Assembly: GCA_019096065.1 (NCBI GenBank)
Contig: JAGUCH010000002.1
Span: 7,204,501-7,268,500, forward strand
DNA length: 64,000 bases
Direction of reading: 5' to 3'
From: Paracyclopina nana
Taxonomy: Eukaryota > Arthropoda > Copepoda > Cyclopoida > Cyclopettidae
The notes beneath the pieces were generated by a model. The model was not told the origin of the DNA. It saw only the letters and a list, made by a program, of their open reading frames with translations, and made no database searches. A program made the position numbers and the translations under genes. Each line of letters opens with the position of its first letter. Within the stretch, counting starts at the first letter, position 1. This document shows positions 1-12,100 of the stretch, one piece after another.

Positions 1-957
1 AAATAAGAGAGATGCAGCTGCATTTTCTGGTTTTTTTTGCTAAGTAAAATGTAATCCTGAATAAACCAGTTCAAGCACTTTCGTGATAAAAGCCATTCCG
101 GCAAGGCTTGTACGTTGGTTATTTTTTTCTTACTAAAGCATTTATATGGGCTGAGGGATTGTGGGTTTGTACCATTTTTCAAGGTAAAAGAAATCTGGGT
201 CGGGTGTTGTACTAAAAATTAGACTACTTTGTAAAGGCATTTATCTCATGAACAAAAAAACGGCTTTCCAACTGTTGCAAGGCTTAGCTTGTGGTACAGG
301 GTTTATATGTGTGACACCTGGCTCCAGAGATGTAGAGCAAAATAGGAAAAAGCAAAAAGCGCACTCTCGTATTTTCTTTTTTTTTGGGTTTAAAAAGTAA
401 TCTGAAGTCATAAAATTGGCTTTTTAAACGAAAAACGGTTCAATTAAATACAATAGCCCTATGCAGTTGCATTACGCTTAGGTTGGCTGAAGGTTCCAAA
501 CTACCTCCTAGATCATTCATGAATAATGAAAGTTTGCGCAGCGATATCAATGTAGCATCTTTTCTATGAGACTGTTATCTGAAATTAGGCTGTTTTTCAA
601 CCGTATTTCCTTTTCCCACCCAATTTTGACTTAAGATTATCAAATTGGGTCTCTGTTAAGATAGCAACTCTAACGCTTTTGTTCATAAGGCCAAAAACAC
701 CAAACCATGTGAAAATATTCAAATCAGTTGCTGACATATTTGCAATATATTTCATCCTATTCGTACTGTAGAGACCCAATAACTTCCTTTAGTGGTTTCT
801 TAAGGCTTTTTTATTTCATAATCCCACTTAGTAATTCCCTTGCATTTAAAAATAATTAAGGGCTTTTCCCTTTTGATAATAAGATGAACAAGCTAATATT
901 CTGCATGCAATTTATTATCTTTGGTTTCTGGCATTTTCGCTTCTGAGTAGTTGCAAC
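1..957. other. AT-rich intergenic DNA, no gene seen
   Basis: This stretch is AT-rich and full of short homopolymer runs. The only open frames are short (for example 60 codons at 597-779 on the minus strand), have no recognisable domain and no supporting splice structure. I see no RNA gene. The right edge is the 8-bp target duplication of the hAT-like element that follows. Confidence 0.6.
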
Positions 958-1595
958 CAGAGACTTAGATTACTAGAGAAGCGAAATTACGTGACGTCAT
1001 AGGGGGTGCGTGCCTCTTTTTTGGGACGCTCGAAAAGAGAATACAATGGCTTTTTGGCGCTGGCTGCCTGAGTTTGGGCTGGGGCTGACTTTTCAATCCA
1101 AATATTTCAGAAAATATCCATTTGTGATCAATGTCAAGTATAGTTTGAATGTAAGTTGACCAAGTGCCTCTAACTTTTATTTTCGACAGTTTTAAGGTTC
1201 TTGTTGAACGTTTCAAAATATTTAAGAATCATTTTTATGGTACAGCCATTTTATCGTTCCCGGCTGAGCGTTCCTGGAAATGGCCAAACACTTTCAGAAA
1301 AAGTCGATTCTCTAACATATATGATCAAACTTGCGAATCTGGTTACTCTGATATCATTTGACGGAAAATCTCGGCTCTAGGGAAACCAAGGTAGTATGTT
1401 TAATCTCTTTCTGATATGGCGCTGATTTCGGCGTTATTCTAAATTGGACTTTTATTGTCAAAAAAATGAAGAGTGTGGCATTTTTTGAAAGCATATGTCT
1501 ATATAAAAGTAATTAAAAAGATAACTTTTTGACGCGTAGCAGAAAAGTGGAATGTTTACATTTTTACTTCGCTTCTCTTATAATCTAAGTCTCTG
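958..1595. mobile_element. Non-autonomous hAT-type MITE (638 bp)
   Basis: The ends are inverted copies of about 28 bp that begin CAGAGACTTAGATTA at 958 and end TAATCTAAGTCTCTG at 1595. They are flanked by a perfect 8-bp direct repeat, GTTGCAAC, at 950-957 and 1596-1603. Terminal CAG plus an 8-bp target duplication is the hallmark of the hAT superfamily. The interior has only short open frames (83 codons at most) and no transposase similarity, so it is non-autonomous. It lies about 1.5 kb upstream of the zinc-finger start codon. Confidence 0.85.
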
Positions 1596-3150
1596 GTTGC
1601 AACCGTTTTACTTGATTACCGGCTACTCAAGCGCCACTCGCCGGTCAATCGCGGCTAATTTGTCGCGCCATTGATCGGCACGCATTTTTAATTTTTGACC
1701 GAATTTTAAAATTCGTGCGTGTATAGTACTCCTGCTGCTAGTAATCAACACTCTGCTATAATTAACCGAGTCGGCAAAGCACTGCACTGCTCACTGCCTT
1801 CACATCTTAGATCTAACAAGTATTTCGTAAGCACATACTAGCACAATGTACAAGCGCTCAAGCGCCGCCCAAAAAGGGGAAATAGTCAGTTGTTCTTAAT
1901 TGTTGCAAGCCAAATTATCAATTATTTCCCTGATTCAACACAATACGCAGAAATACTGAAGTTAGTATTAATAAGAAAATTATGATAGCGTCCGTCAGAG
2001 GACTTAATTGTTAATCGGCTTCACAAAGCACCACCGCTGTGAGTGGGCAACGCCTTGTCGTTCTGCCACTGCAGCCTTAACCCAAGGCAGCTCTATTGCA
2101 AACGGCCTCATCGGTCATGGCAATTGTGAATAATTTTGCGTTGCCTCATAGGAAAAGCACAAGTATCTAGGTCTGTGACAGCCGCTGCAACATCTCTTAC
2201 ACCATCGTGTCGCGATACGACGACGATCGTCGCGTAGTCCGTCCGTCGTCGGCCAAAGCGTCGTCGCCGCTTTCGAGCGCCAAGATCGCCACAGCCAACG
2301 CTTAATACTTTATAGCTTTGTAGCCGCCACGAGCACCGAGCAGAGAGCTTTTGTTGTTCGCACGGTGACGCGCCGAATAGAGCTGCTCTCTTAGTGGATC
2401 GTGAAAAACATGCCAGTTGCACTCGTCGCTCCGCAGCACTTCGTTATGAGATGTTATGATTTTACCCACCATTTTCTCTCAAATTTAACGTTTGTTTGCA
2501 CCCCGTTCCATTTCGCGTTAAATGTAAGCAATGAGGAAAAGCGAAATAATTTTCCATCGACGGCTTCACCTCTAGAGCAACGAGGGCCGCTCGGGCAGGC
2601 TAATTCCAGCCCAATCAATAAAGAGAAAGAGAGACGCCAACTTTAGAAATTGAATTTTTCCGCAAACGGCCGACTTGTTTGCTAGGATTTACTTCAAGTC
2701 TTGGTTCAATTCTTACAGGCAATGGACTGGTAGGCTGGAAAAGGCCATGAAAGGGACGAAACCTTAGTTATTTGTCTCTCTAGTTTTCGACGGCCTCATG
2801 CCTCATTCAGCTGAACAGCCAATCAGCGTCGAGCTATTTACAAGATGGAGCTGTAGAAAGTAAATAATATACGCTCGAAATCTGTGCCGTTGCCAAAGTT
2901 GCGAAATTTTCGAAACTCACCGTTCGTTTTGGCCTCAGATTGCAAGCTCAGCATGTTCGGTGACGCCAGCCGGAGGTTGAGCGTGAACTAGTGTTTAAAG
3001 TGATAAGACAGCAGGTGAGCGAGCCGTCCTGGAGGCGCTGCTGTCACCCGGCGGCCTCACCCGCTTTTTCTACAACCACCGTCGTTCTTTCAGCATGCTC
3101 CGATAGCAGCAGGTCCGACAGCCACAGATCGCCTCGAGGCCAGTCGAATC
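1596..3150 (+). promoter_or_regulatory. 5' flank and leader of the giant zinc-finger gene
   Basis: The DNA becomes locally GC- and CpG-rich at 2200-2400 and 2940-3150, unlike the AT-rich flank, as expected for a promoter and leader. A likely 5'-UTR intron runs 3015-3093: donor CAG|GTGAGC, acceptor TCTTTCAG|C. The short upstream open frame ATG-CTC-CGA-TAG at 3095-3106 would precede the main start at 3151 in the spliced leader. No TATA box was recognised with confidence and the transcription start is unknown. Confidence 0.5.
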
Positions 3151-6100
3151 ATGTCTCATTTCTACACGGTGCGGCAGACCTCGAGCGCCGAAACTGAAGT
3201 GATTGTCAGCGACGCCAACCTCGTGGAAGACAACAGCCCCGAAGACGAGAGCAAGGTGACTATCGTGGAGACCGTCGTCGAGACTGACGAGAACGGCGAG
3301 GCGCTCGGTGAGGCCACGTCCGCGGCGACAGTGCAACTCATGGGCATGGCTTCCACCTTGCCTTCGTCCAACCTTTTCGTCAACTACCCGCACACCATGT
3401 GGGAGCGGGACTCGGAGGGGAACCGCATCCCCGTTACAGTCGTCAAGGCCGAAGAGGCGAGCGCCGAAGTCGATCAGGACGAACTTTTGGGTACGCTTAA
3501 TTCAGATGATGACAATAGTGACGACGAAAACGTAGCTACCATTACCATTCCAGCTGCTGGGGGCAGCCAAGTCGTGGTCTCGCCTCCATCCACGCCGTCC
3601 TCACAGCAGCAGAGGACGATCGTGGTGAAGCAGGCCAACGCCTCTGGCAACGATGGCGTCCTCAGGCCCCACGTGTGTGAGGTGTGCACTAAAACTTTTG
3701 CCAAGCGCGAGCATTTGACCAAGCACCTTCGCATCCACAAAAGCGACAACAAGCGGTATTCCTGCGAATATTGCCAGAAGGCCTTCAGAGATCGATATGA
3801 ACTTGTCCGGCACACAAGACGGCATACTGGGGATTTCCCGTTCAGGTAAGCCGACTTTCATATCCACTTGACGCAAGAGATAGAAAGTAAGGGAAACCTT
3901 AAGTTATGAAATGGGACGTTGGCAATCGTTAAGAACATAAAATTAGCTTTTCTTATTGGCTCGTTGTATTTTCGTTGCTGTAGCAGTTTGGGAAATGTGA
4001 GCGGAAAAGGGGCAAGCGCCTATTTATTTAGAACTGAGAAGAATTCTTCCTGTTGGCTACGAAACAGCTTGCCATGACTGCTAGGACTAGAACAGAAAAG
4101 CAAAGGTTTTGGAGCCAAAAATGTTAGTTTTATTTGTACTTTCTTTAAATGTGGGTTCAAAAAGCTGCGCCAACGCACATTCTCTAGAAATTTTGCCTGA
4201 GAGCAAAATTCTCGGTATAGTACCTTTTTCAGTGACAAATTTGGATTTACTACTTGGCCGTAGAAAGGGTGTTTTCGGTATCTTAAGATAGACTCGATTA
4301 TCTTGCTTTGTTATTCACTGTCACTACGAATAAAGTTTTTAGAATTTTGTGCCCCTATGCTCGGCTTTGAGTTAACGGATAAATTGAAAAAGGTGATCGT
4401 GATGAATTGGGCCAATTTATTGCTCATCAGTGTAGGATGGCTCAACTTCTCTTTTTTGGGTAGCTTTCGTTGACACATCATTCTTTATTAATGATGTTCA
4501 TCTGTTTTTAGGTGCCAAGAGTGCAACAAAGGGTTCATGCGCCATGAGCGCTACATGACGCATCTACGATGGCACTCAGGTATGCTTAAAAGGATTGATA
4601 TTTTGACGGTGCTACTAATCAATACCAATTTCCAGGCGAGCGACCCTACCTCTGCACCATGTGTGAGAAAAGTTTCCGAGATCGAAGCGAGCTCAACAGG
4701 CACTCGCGCAGACATACAGGAGATCTCCCCTACAAGTAAGCAACGTCGAGCTATTGACAGCCGCCTGATGTTTAATCACGCTCTTTTCACAGATGCGAGA
4801 CTTGTGGCAAGGGATTTTTAAGAAGGGAGCGCTACGTGACCCACGTGCGCATCCACACTGGAGAGAAGCCATTTGTGTGCGCCGTGTGTTCGCGAGGCTA
4901 CCGGGATCGGCGAGAGCTCAAAAAGCACCAAACCACGCACAACCACTCGGGTCAGTCGGCTCCCATTCCCGGGACCGGCCCAGTGACCATCCCACCCCCG
5001 AATCAGCAACAAACCAAGACCATAATGGTCCAGCCGCCTCAACAACAGCAGCAACAGCACTCACCCTCCGTGCATCTCCCAAGCACCCCCGTGCCTAAAG
5101 AGCTGCTGAACATCAACAATGGCCAACACCACCAGATCATAGCCGAGCCCCTGAATCCCGCCAACATCCCGCTGCCACCATCTGTAGCCTCAGCCTTGCA
5201 GTCCATCAACGAAAAGGTGACTAGGCAGCAACGGCAAAAGCAGCAGCAGCTGGAGGCTGAACAGCAGCAGGTGATCAAAACAGAGCCCATGATCACCCTT
5301 CAAGGCTCGCCCACATCATCCTCTTCATCCAACGGGCCCCTCTTCTACTACTTGATGCCAGGGTCGGTGCCCTACAGCCTCACTGCTGATGGGGGCACAA
5401 CTGTGCAGGTGAAAACCTCCGATGGGAGCATCGCCACTGCCCAACTTGTGACGGTGCCAAGCGGTGCCCTCCAGTCTATCGTGACCTCGGGGTCGCCCAA
5501 CTCGGCCTCTGGGTCGAACGGCCCCGCCACCAGCTGGATCATTGAGACGACGACCACTTCCCCGCCCACTGTGTCTCGCAACTCAATGTGACATGAACTC
5601 GGCTGTGCCTCGGAGCCCGCGCTTCCTCCCGGCGTGCATCATCAGGCGATCACCGGGGTGCAGCCGCCCCTTGCCATGGGGGATCTTGGCAGCAAGCTTA
5701 GCAACAATCCCAACAGCAGAAATGCTGAAGAGGAGGCTTGTGCCAGAGAACTTCTTGTGCTTGGAAAAAAGACTAACAAGCGAAATAGTAGTAGGAGAAA
5801 AGTAAGAATCAGTGAATCGCAGCAGCAGCAGCAGCAACAACTTGTCATCTTGGAAGACAATAACATCATTGATGATGACAGTTTCACCTTCATCACGAGT
5901 GAGGCTGATGACACTGAGCCTACGCTCAATTCAGTGATCCTAACAACGTCAGGACACAACAGTAGTGCAACACCATCAAATCGCGTTATCATGCATGTGG
6001 GTAATCACCATGGCGCCTCAGAGTCATCTGGAGGCAGTGGTAGTTTTGTGCATTCGTTGGATGGAAACGTCTCTGACCATGATGAAAAACCTTTGTTTTT

Positions 6101-9100
6101 GGCCCTTGATGGCAACCTCACCGACAATGAAGATGATGACAGTGAGGAAGAAAGTGGAAGTAAGCCACCTGCTGCTGCTGACAAGCCAATGGACTATTCG
6201 AAAAAGACTCTTAGCAGTAGTTGTAGTAGTAATAACAGCAGCAGCAGTAGTTTGGTCTCGCCAACCGCCTCTTCTTCTAGTTCAAGGAAGCCTTCGGGCA
6301 TTCTTAGTGTTGAAAGCCTTTTGTCTCGCTCACCACCCAGGCCTTTGTCGGCCAACTGTCAGTTGGAGAGTAGTGCCTCAAGGACGCCATACCACCCGGA
6401 GGTGGATGATGAGCCACCTCACTCTGTGGTCAGACAGCCAACAACTCCTCATCAAAGTGAAACAACGACAATATGCGTTGAATCAGCAGCAATCTGTGAT
6501 CAGCAAAGTAGTGACAAAAGCAGCAGTGTGACAGAGATCTCTTCTTCATCAAGTGAACAGAAAGAAGAGGCAGTACCTGTGCAGGAGCCTAGAACTAAAA
6601 AATGTGAGCCATGTGAGGCTGTCCAACAGTCCCAAGGCGTGACATCAGAGCCTGTGCTTTCAGTTGAACTGTCAACCAAGTCTGAAGAAGTATATGAGAA
6701 GCTTTCAAATGTAGACCATGATCCAATATCTAAAAAAGCCACCACTAGGCTTGATACACATCCTGAGGCTATTCTGGACAACCTGATTGCAAAGCCTGAA
6801 GAAATCAAGGAACTGAATCAGAATGATGTTCCTAAGTTGTTCATTCAGCAAGGCAAAGAAGAAGTGGACACAATTGCTAGTGAATCATTTGAACAGGCTC
6901 TAACATCTGAGCCACCTATGGCTAGCCTTTCAAAAAAATTGGTCTATGATGAAATGCCAAAAAATTCTCAAGAACTTACAACTCCTCAGCTTGATGAAAT
7001 GGTAGGAGTTGTTCCAATCAGCTTAAAAAAAGTTAAGGAGCTAGCTTCAGTAACTGAGTTTCCAGAAGAAAGGAAAACTGAATCGTTGCAGCTTTCTCTA
7101 CCAACTGGTCTTGAAAAGGACAATACACCTGGACTAGACAAATTCCAAAGTACTGAGCATCATTTGAGCAATGAGGCTGTACCCTCAAGCATCAATGAAT
7201 CTAACATCATCATCTCAGCCCAGCATTTTCAAAAAGATGTAAAAGAAACATCTCTGAAACCCCCTTTTGAACTTACTCAGAATCAGCCGACTGAAAACAG
7301 GCAATCTTATGAGATAGTTGAAAAGTTGGAGGCACCTATGGTCAGCATACCAGCACCTTCTCAACCAGAAATAACTGAGCCAGAACTAGCTAAGTCTGCA
7401 ACACCTGAGCAAGAGCTATCTGAGTCAGAGCCAACTGAGATAGAATCAGCTGAGCCAGAACCAGCTGAGCCAGAACCGGCTGAGCCAGAACCAGCTGAGC
7501 CAGAACCAGCTGAGCCAGAACCAGCTGAGCCAGAACCAGCTGAGCAAGAACCAACTGAGCAAGAGCCAGCTGAGCTAGAACCAGCTGAGACAGAACCAGC
7601 TGAGCCAGAATCAGCTGATCCAAAACTAGCTGAGGTAGAACTAGTTGTTGCAGAATCAGCTGTTACAGCTCAGTCAGCAACAACCAAGCCAAAGCAATCT
7701 GAGCCAGAATCAGTTGACCCAGTACTGGCTGAGACAAAACCATCTGAGACAAAACCGGCTGAGCCAGAACCAGTTGAGCCAGAACAAGCTATGCAAGATC
7801 CAATGGAACAAGGAAAGGCTGCACAAGAATTCAAAGTAAAAGAGCTTTTGCCTAATCCAGCTGAGGTCCAACCAGTTGAGCCTCAATCAGTTGAGTGTGT
7901 ACCCGCTGAGCCTCAATCAATTGGGTGTAAACCAGCTGAGCAACAACTAATTGAGCAAACAGCAGTTAACCTCAAATCAGTGATGCCCAATCTAACTGAG
8001 CCCAATCTAGATGAATCCAATTTAGCTGTGCTCAATCCATTTGAACCCAAAACAGCTGAGCTCACTCTAGCTGTGCCTGTATCAACTAAGCACAAAACAG
8101 CTGATCTTGCTAAAGCTGACTCAGCTCCATCACTACCAACTCCACCTGAACTTGAATCTACACAGAATGTTCCAGCTGAAGATGTACCAAGTATAATTTT
8201 ACGAGGTGACTCTGATAATGAAAACCCAATCACAGCTGAGCTTGAACAAGCTAGAGAAGAAATGACTCAGCTTGATATTGCAACTAAAGAACCAGTTCTG
8301 CCAGAGTCAGCATTGTCAGAAGTAGCTCAGAATGAAACAGCTAAGCTTGGTTTGGCTAAAAAAGATTATGGTGTAACTGACAGAACTCATCCAGCTTCTG
8401 AGCAATCTGATTGTATACCAATTGAACCAGTTGAGAAAATAGTACCTCATCTTGAATCAGCCAAAGTTGAGCTTGCTGAGTCTGAGCTAGGGGACCAGAA
8501 GTCAGCTGAGTCTGAAATAGCTGAAGCAAATTTGGTCAATTCAGTTGCACCCTTAGCAGATAGAGATGAGCTGAAAGCTCAGCTTGATGAAGCCCAGGTT
8601 GGAGTTACCTCGTCAGAAGTAGCTCATCACGAATTGGCCATTGCAGAAGATTCTGCAACAGATCTAGCACCGACTTTGCAAGTTAAGCTTGATCTAGCCC
8701 ATCCTGAGCCAGTTGACTCAATTGTTTCTTCAGAGGATAAACCAGCCAAGCTTGACTCAATTGATGAAAATGAGCCATTGACAGTGTCTGTACCTGATTC
8801 AGTACAATTAACTCAGTGTGATGATATTTTGGGTGAAACGGTTCCTTCAACACCTGTAGGTACCATTCAATCGGAGGCTACCAGTCATGAACAAGATGTT
8901 GAGGCCAAAGTCATGTCTGAACAAACTGAATCTATAACATGTACATCAGCTCAAGTTTCTGCTCTGCTGTCGGAGTCAATTACTGCTGCACATATATCAG
9001 AGCCTAAATCAGCTCAGCCAGTTTCTGTAATTGAGCATGAACTTCTTAACAACCCAAAATCTGGCCAAACTCAGCCTTCAATCAATGCATTCTCAGCTTT

Positions 9101-12100
9101 CAAAAACGATTGCTTGAATGACCAAGGAGCTCAAGGTGCTGATGAGAAGACTGTTGAGTCTGAACTGAACCAAGGCACAAACCTCCCACTGTCACCTTCA
9201 AAGTTGGCTGGAAAAGTGACTTCACTGAAGAAAATTGCTTCTATGCCCATTTCTACTTCTCTAACTACATCAGTGGATTGTGAGTTGCAAGCTGAGGTGG
9301 AACACCAAACTGGACCATCAGAACCAACAGTAGATGCTAAGCGGACTAATGTACCAAGCTTGATTTCAGTGCAAAATGTTGCTCAAGTCATGCCACAAAT
9401 TTCATCCATTGACTCTGCTGCTCCTTCAAGTGGAGATATCAAGGAGGAACACTCTTCAGAAAGTGAGAAAACAGAAATTGTCGATAGTTTTTCACTATCA
9501 GAAGCAAACCTTATAAACTTCGCAGTGAATGGTAAGCTTAAAATTATCTGCTGGGTGCTCTTATTTTGTTATTCTTGACATTTTTCTTTTTAGTGCCTAT
9601 TTCTGAAAGTCCACAAGTGGCCACAAAAAGCAAGCCCATAAAGAGTGACACAGGTGAAGATCCTCCTGTTGCTGTCATTTCTATGCCATCAACTTTATCC
9701 CTTGTCACTGAGGACCAGTTCATAGAGCCTCCACTCACTGAGCCCCTGACTTTCTCATTGTCTTGTGTAGAACCTCAAACAAATGAATTTATTGGGCCCC
9801 ATGATGAATCTTCTATGGACAACTTTGAAGATGAAATTGTTGGCAAAGAAATCAGGCCTGTCAAAGAAACTGATAATTCTGAGGATACAATTGATGCTCC
9901 TTCATCTACTTTGGACTTTACTTGCAATGTTTGCAGTAAAATTTGCTGCAGTGAAGCAGATCTGACTATCCACAAGAAGAAGCACAAGCTTGACGCTCCC
10001 TTAATTTGCCAGTACTGTAGCAGACACTACACAGATAGACACAGGTATGAAGTCCATGTGAGGCATCACACTGGAGAGACTCCTTTCAAGTGTCACATTT
10101 GTGGCAAAGGCTTCAGAGATGACCGGAAAATGAGGTTACATGTGAACCGTCACAATAGTTCATTGTCTAACAAGTGTCACTTGTGCCCAAGAAGTTTTGA
10201 GGGTCCCAAAGCCTTGCAAAAGCACCTTGCTGCTCATGAATCTGGCAGGTACTTCCCGCCCAAAGTCATCTTGAATGCAGATGGATCCACATCTATGGCA
10301 CTACCAATTGATAATGGTCTTGGAGGACCTGGAGTAGGAACTTCAGCTACTGTAATTTCTGGTGAGTCGAGCCAAGGTCAAATGATCACCATTATTCCTT
10401 CTGCTGTCACAAGTGGTGTCGAGTCCCGAGAGGGCCAGTCTGAAGATGATCCTGCCACCATAAGCCTTTCAATGGATGATCTCATGCAATATGCTCAGCC
10501 TGTACCTGATGGTGTCATCCATGAAGAAAATGGACTAGAAGAAAAGCTTGTTGATGGAGATGCCACCACTAAGTTTGTCCCTCTCAATATGGATGAATTC
10601 ATTAAGCCAGATTATGAAGGATCCTCTATTCCTACCTCAGAAAGCAAGCCATCAGCTGTGATCATGGAAACTCTCCAGGCTCACTTGGATGATGGTGTTG
10701 ATCATAGTGCTACTGACAATGACTTCAATGATGATTCCATGGAGTTCCCTGACTTATTGGATCCAGAAAGCAGCAACCTGGAATCTCTATCATATGCTGC
10801 CTCAAGACCTAAGTCTGAAAAGAGGAGAGTTCATGAGGATGAGGAGTCTGGCCTGACATTTGCAACCTTGAGTGGGGTGAAACCTGTATTCCCTGAGAAT
10901 GTTCAAAGCAAGGACAATATGATTGTTGCTAGAAAATCATCAGCTGCACCTATTGTCAGGAATCCATCCGCTACAGCAACTGACAGTTCTCCCACATCCA
11001 ATACTGTCAAAACTGAAGAGCTAGTGAGTGTTTTGGCAAATGAAGCAATCACACAGCTGGCCAAAGCTCAAATAAAGCTTCCAGCAGGAACTTGCTTAGT
11101 GCCAGCTGATTCAAAAAGTGAGCAGAATTTCCAACCAGATCAAGCTCAGCTAGAGATGATCACAAATGCCCTCACTAATAGTAACTTGCTTCAAGCTGGA
11201 CAAACCAATCCAATGACTATTACGATTCAGTACAAAATCTACCCTGATGCCCAGAGTGAGCCTCAAAAGGTTTCAGTGCAAAGGGATATCCAAGACATCA
11301 TCAATGAAGCTCCTCCTGATGCAAACTTGGTAGCTGGTCAAACTGATACCACCGCAAGCTCTCTTGCTTCTACTCCGGCGGCCACTCCAACCCCACCATT
11401 GATGACCAAGTCAACAGCCAAAGTTCAAACTGTGGGTGTTGATATGGATCCCTCTGAGATGCCTGCTGTTCCTCTACAGTCATCATTGGGTCCTGATCCT
11501 GCTAAAGAAACTGTCAAAGTCATCAGTGCTTCAGGAAAAGAGTTTGATGTTCCCATCTTGGTTAAAAGTGGCTATGACTTGGACAAGCTGCTTTGCACTT
11601 TCTGCAACAAAACCTTCAAGAATGACAAGACACTCATGAGCCACATGCTTCACCACTTCGGTGTCACACCTAAAATGGCCAGCTGTCCCATTTGTGGCTT
11701 GACATTGCAGAAAAAGAGCTATGCTCGGCATTTAAGGTTGCATGGGAATGTTGTGCCTGAAATCTGTCCATATTGCAACAAAGAATTTAGAGAGAAGAGA
11801 AGCATGGACAAGCACATAAAGGCCATCCATCAGGCTGAAAGACCTTTTTCATGCCCTGAGCCAGATTGCAATGAGACTTTCCGAAATCAGGTCGAATTAA
11901 AAAATCATCACAACAGGCACATCAAGGACTATCCTTTTGAGTGTGACAGATGCTCTATGACATTCCAGAAGCAAGACTCACTTACCACTCACTATCGAAG
12001 TCACACAGGCGAAAAGCCTTTTGTGTGTGAAATCTGTGATAAGTCATTCACTAGTGAGAAAAACAAAAAGGTTCATGTTCAAAGGCATCAAGGCAGCTTA

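Noticed and set aside
597..1361. Small open frames on both strands near the left edge (60-83 codons)
   Set aside because: No domain, poor codon content, and those at 965-1361 lie inside a MITE.
5589..5591. TGA as a selenocysteine codon
   Set aside because: The context is not a known selenoprotein family and no SECIS-like structure was recognised by eye; splicing or readthrough is simpler.
7390..7623. Minus-strand frame rich in LAQLV repeats
   Set aside because: It is the reverse complement of the Ala-Glu-Pro coding repeat of the zinc-finger gene.
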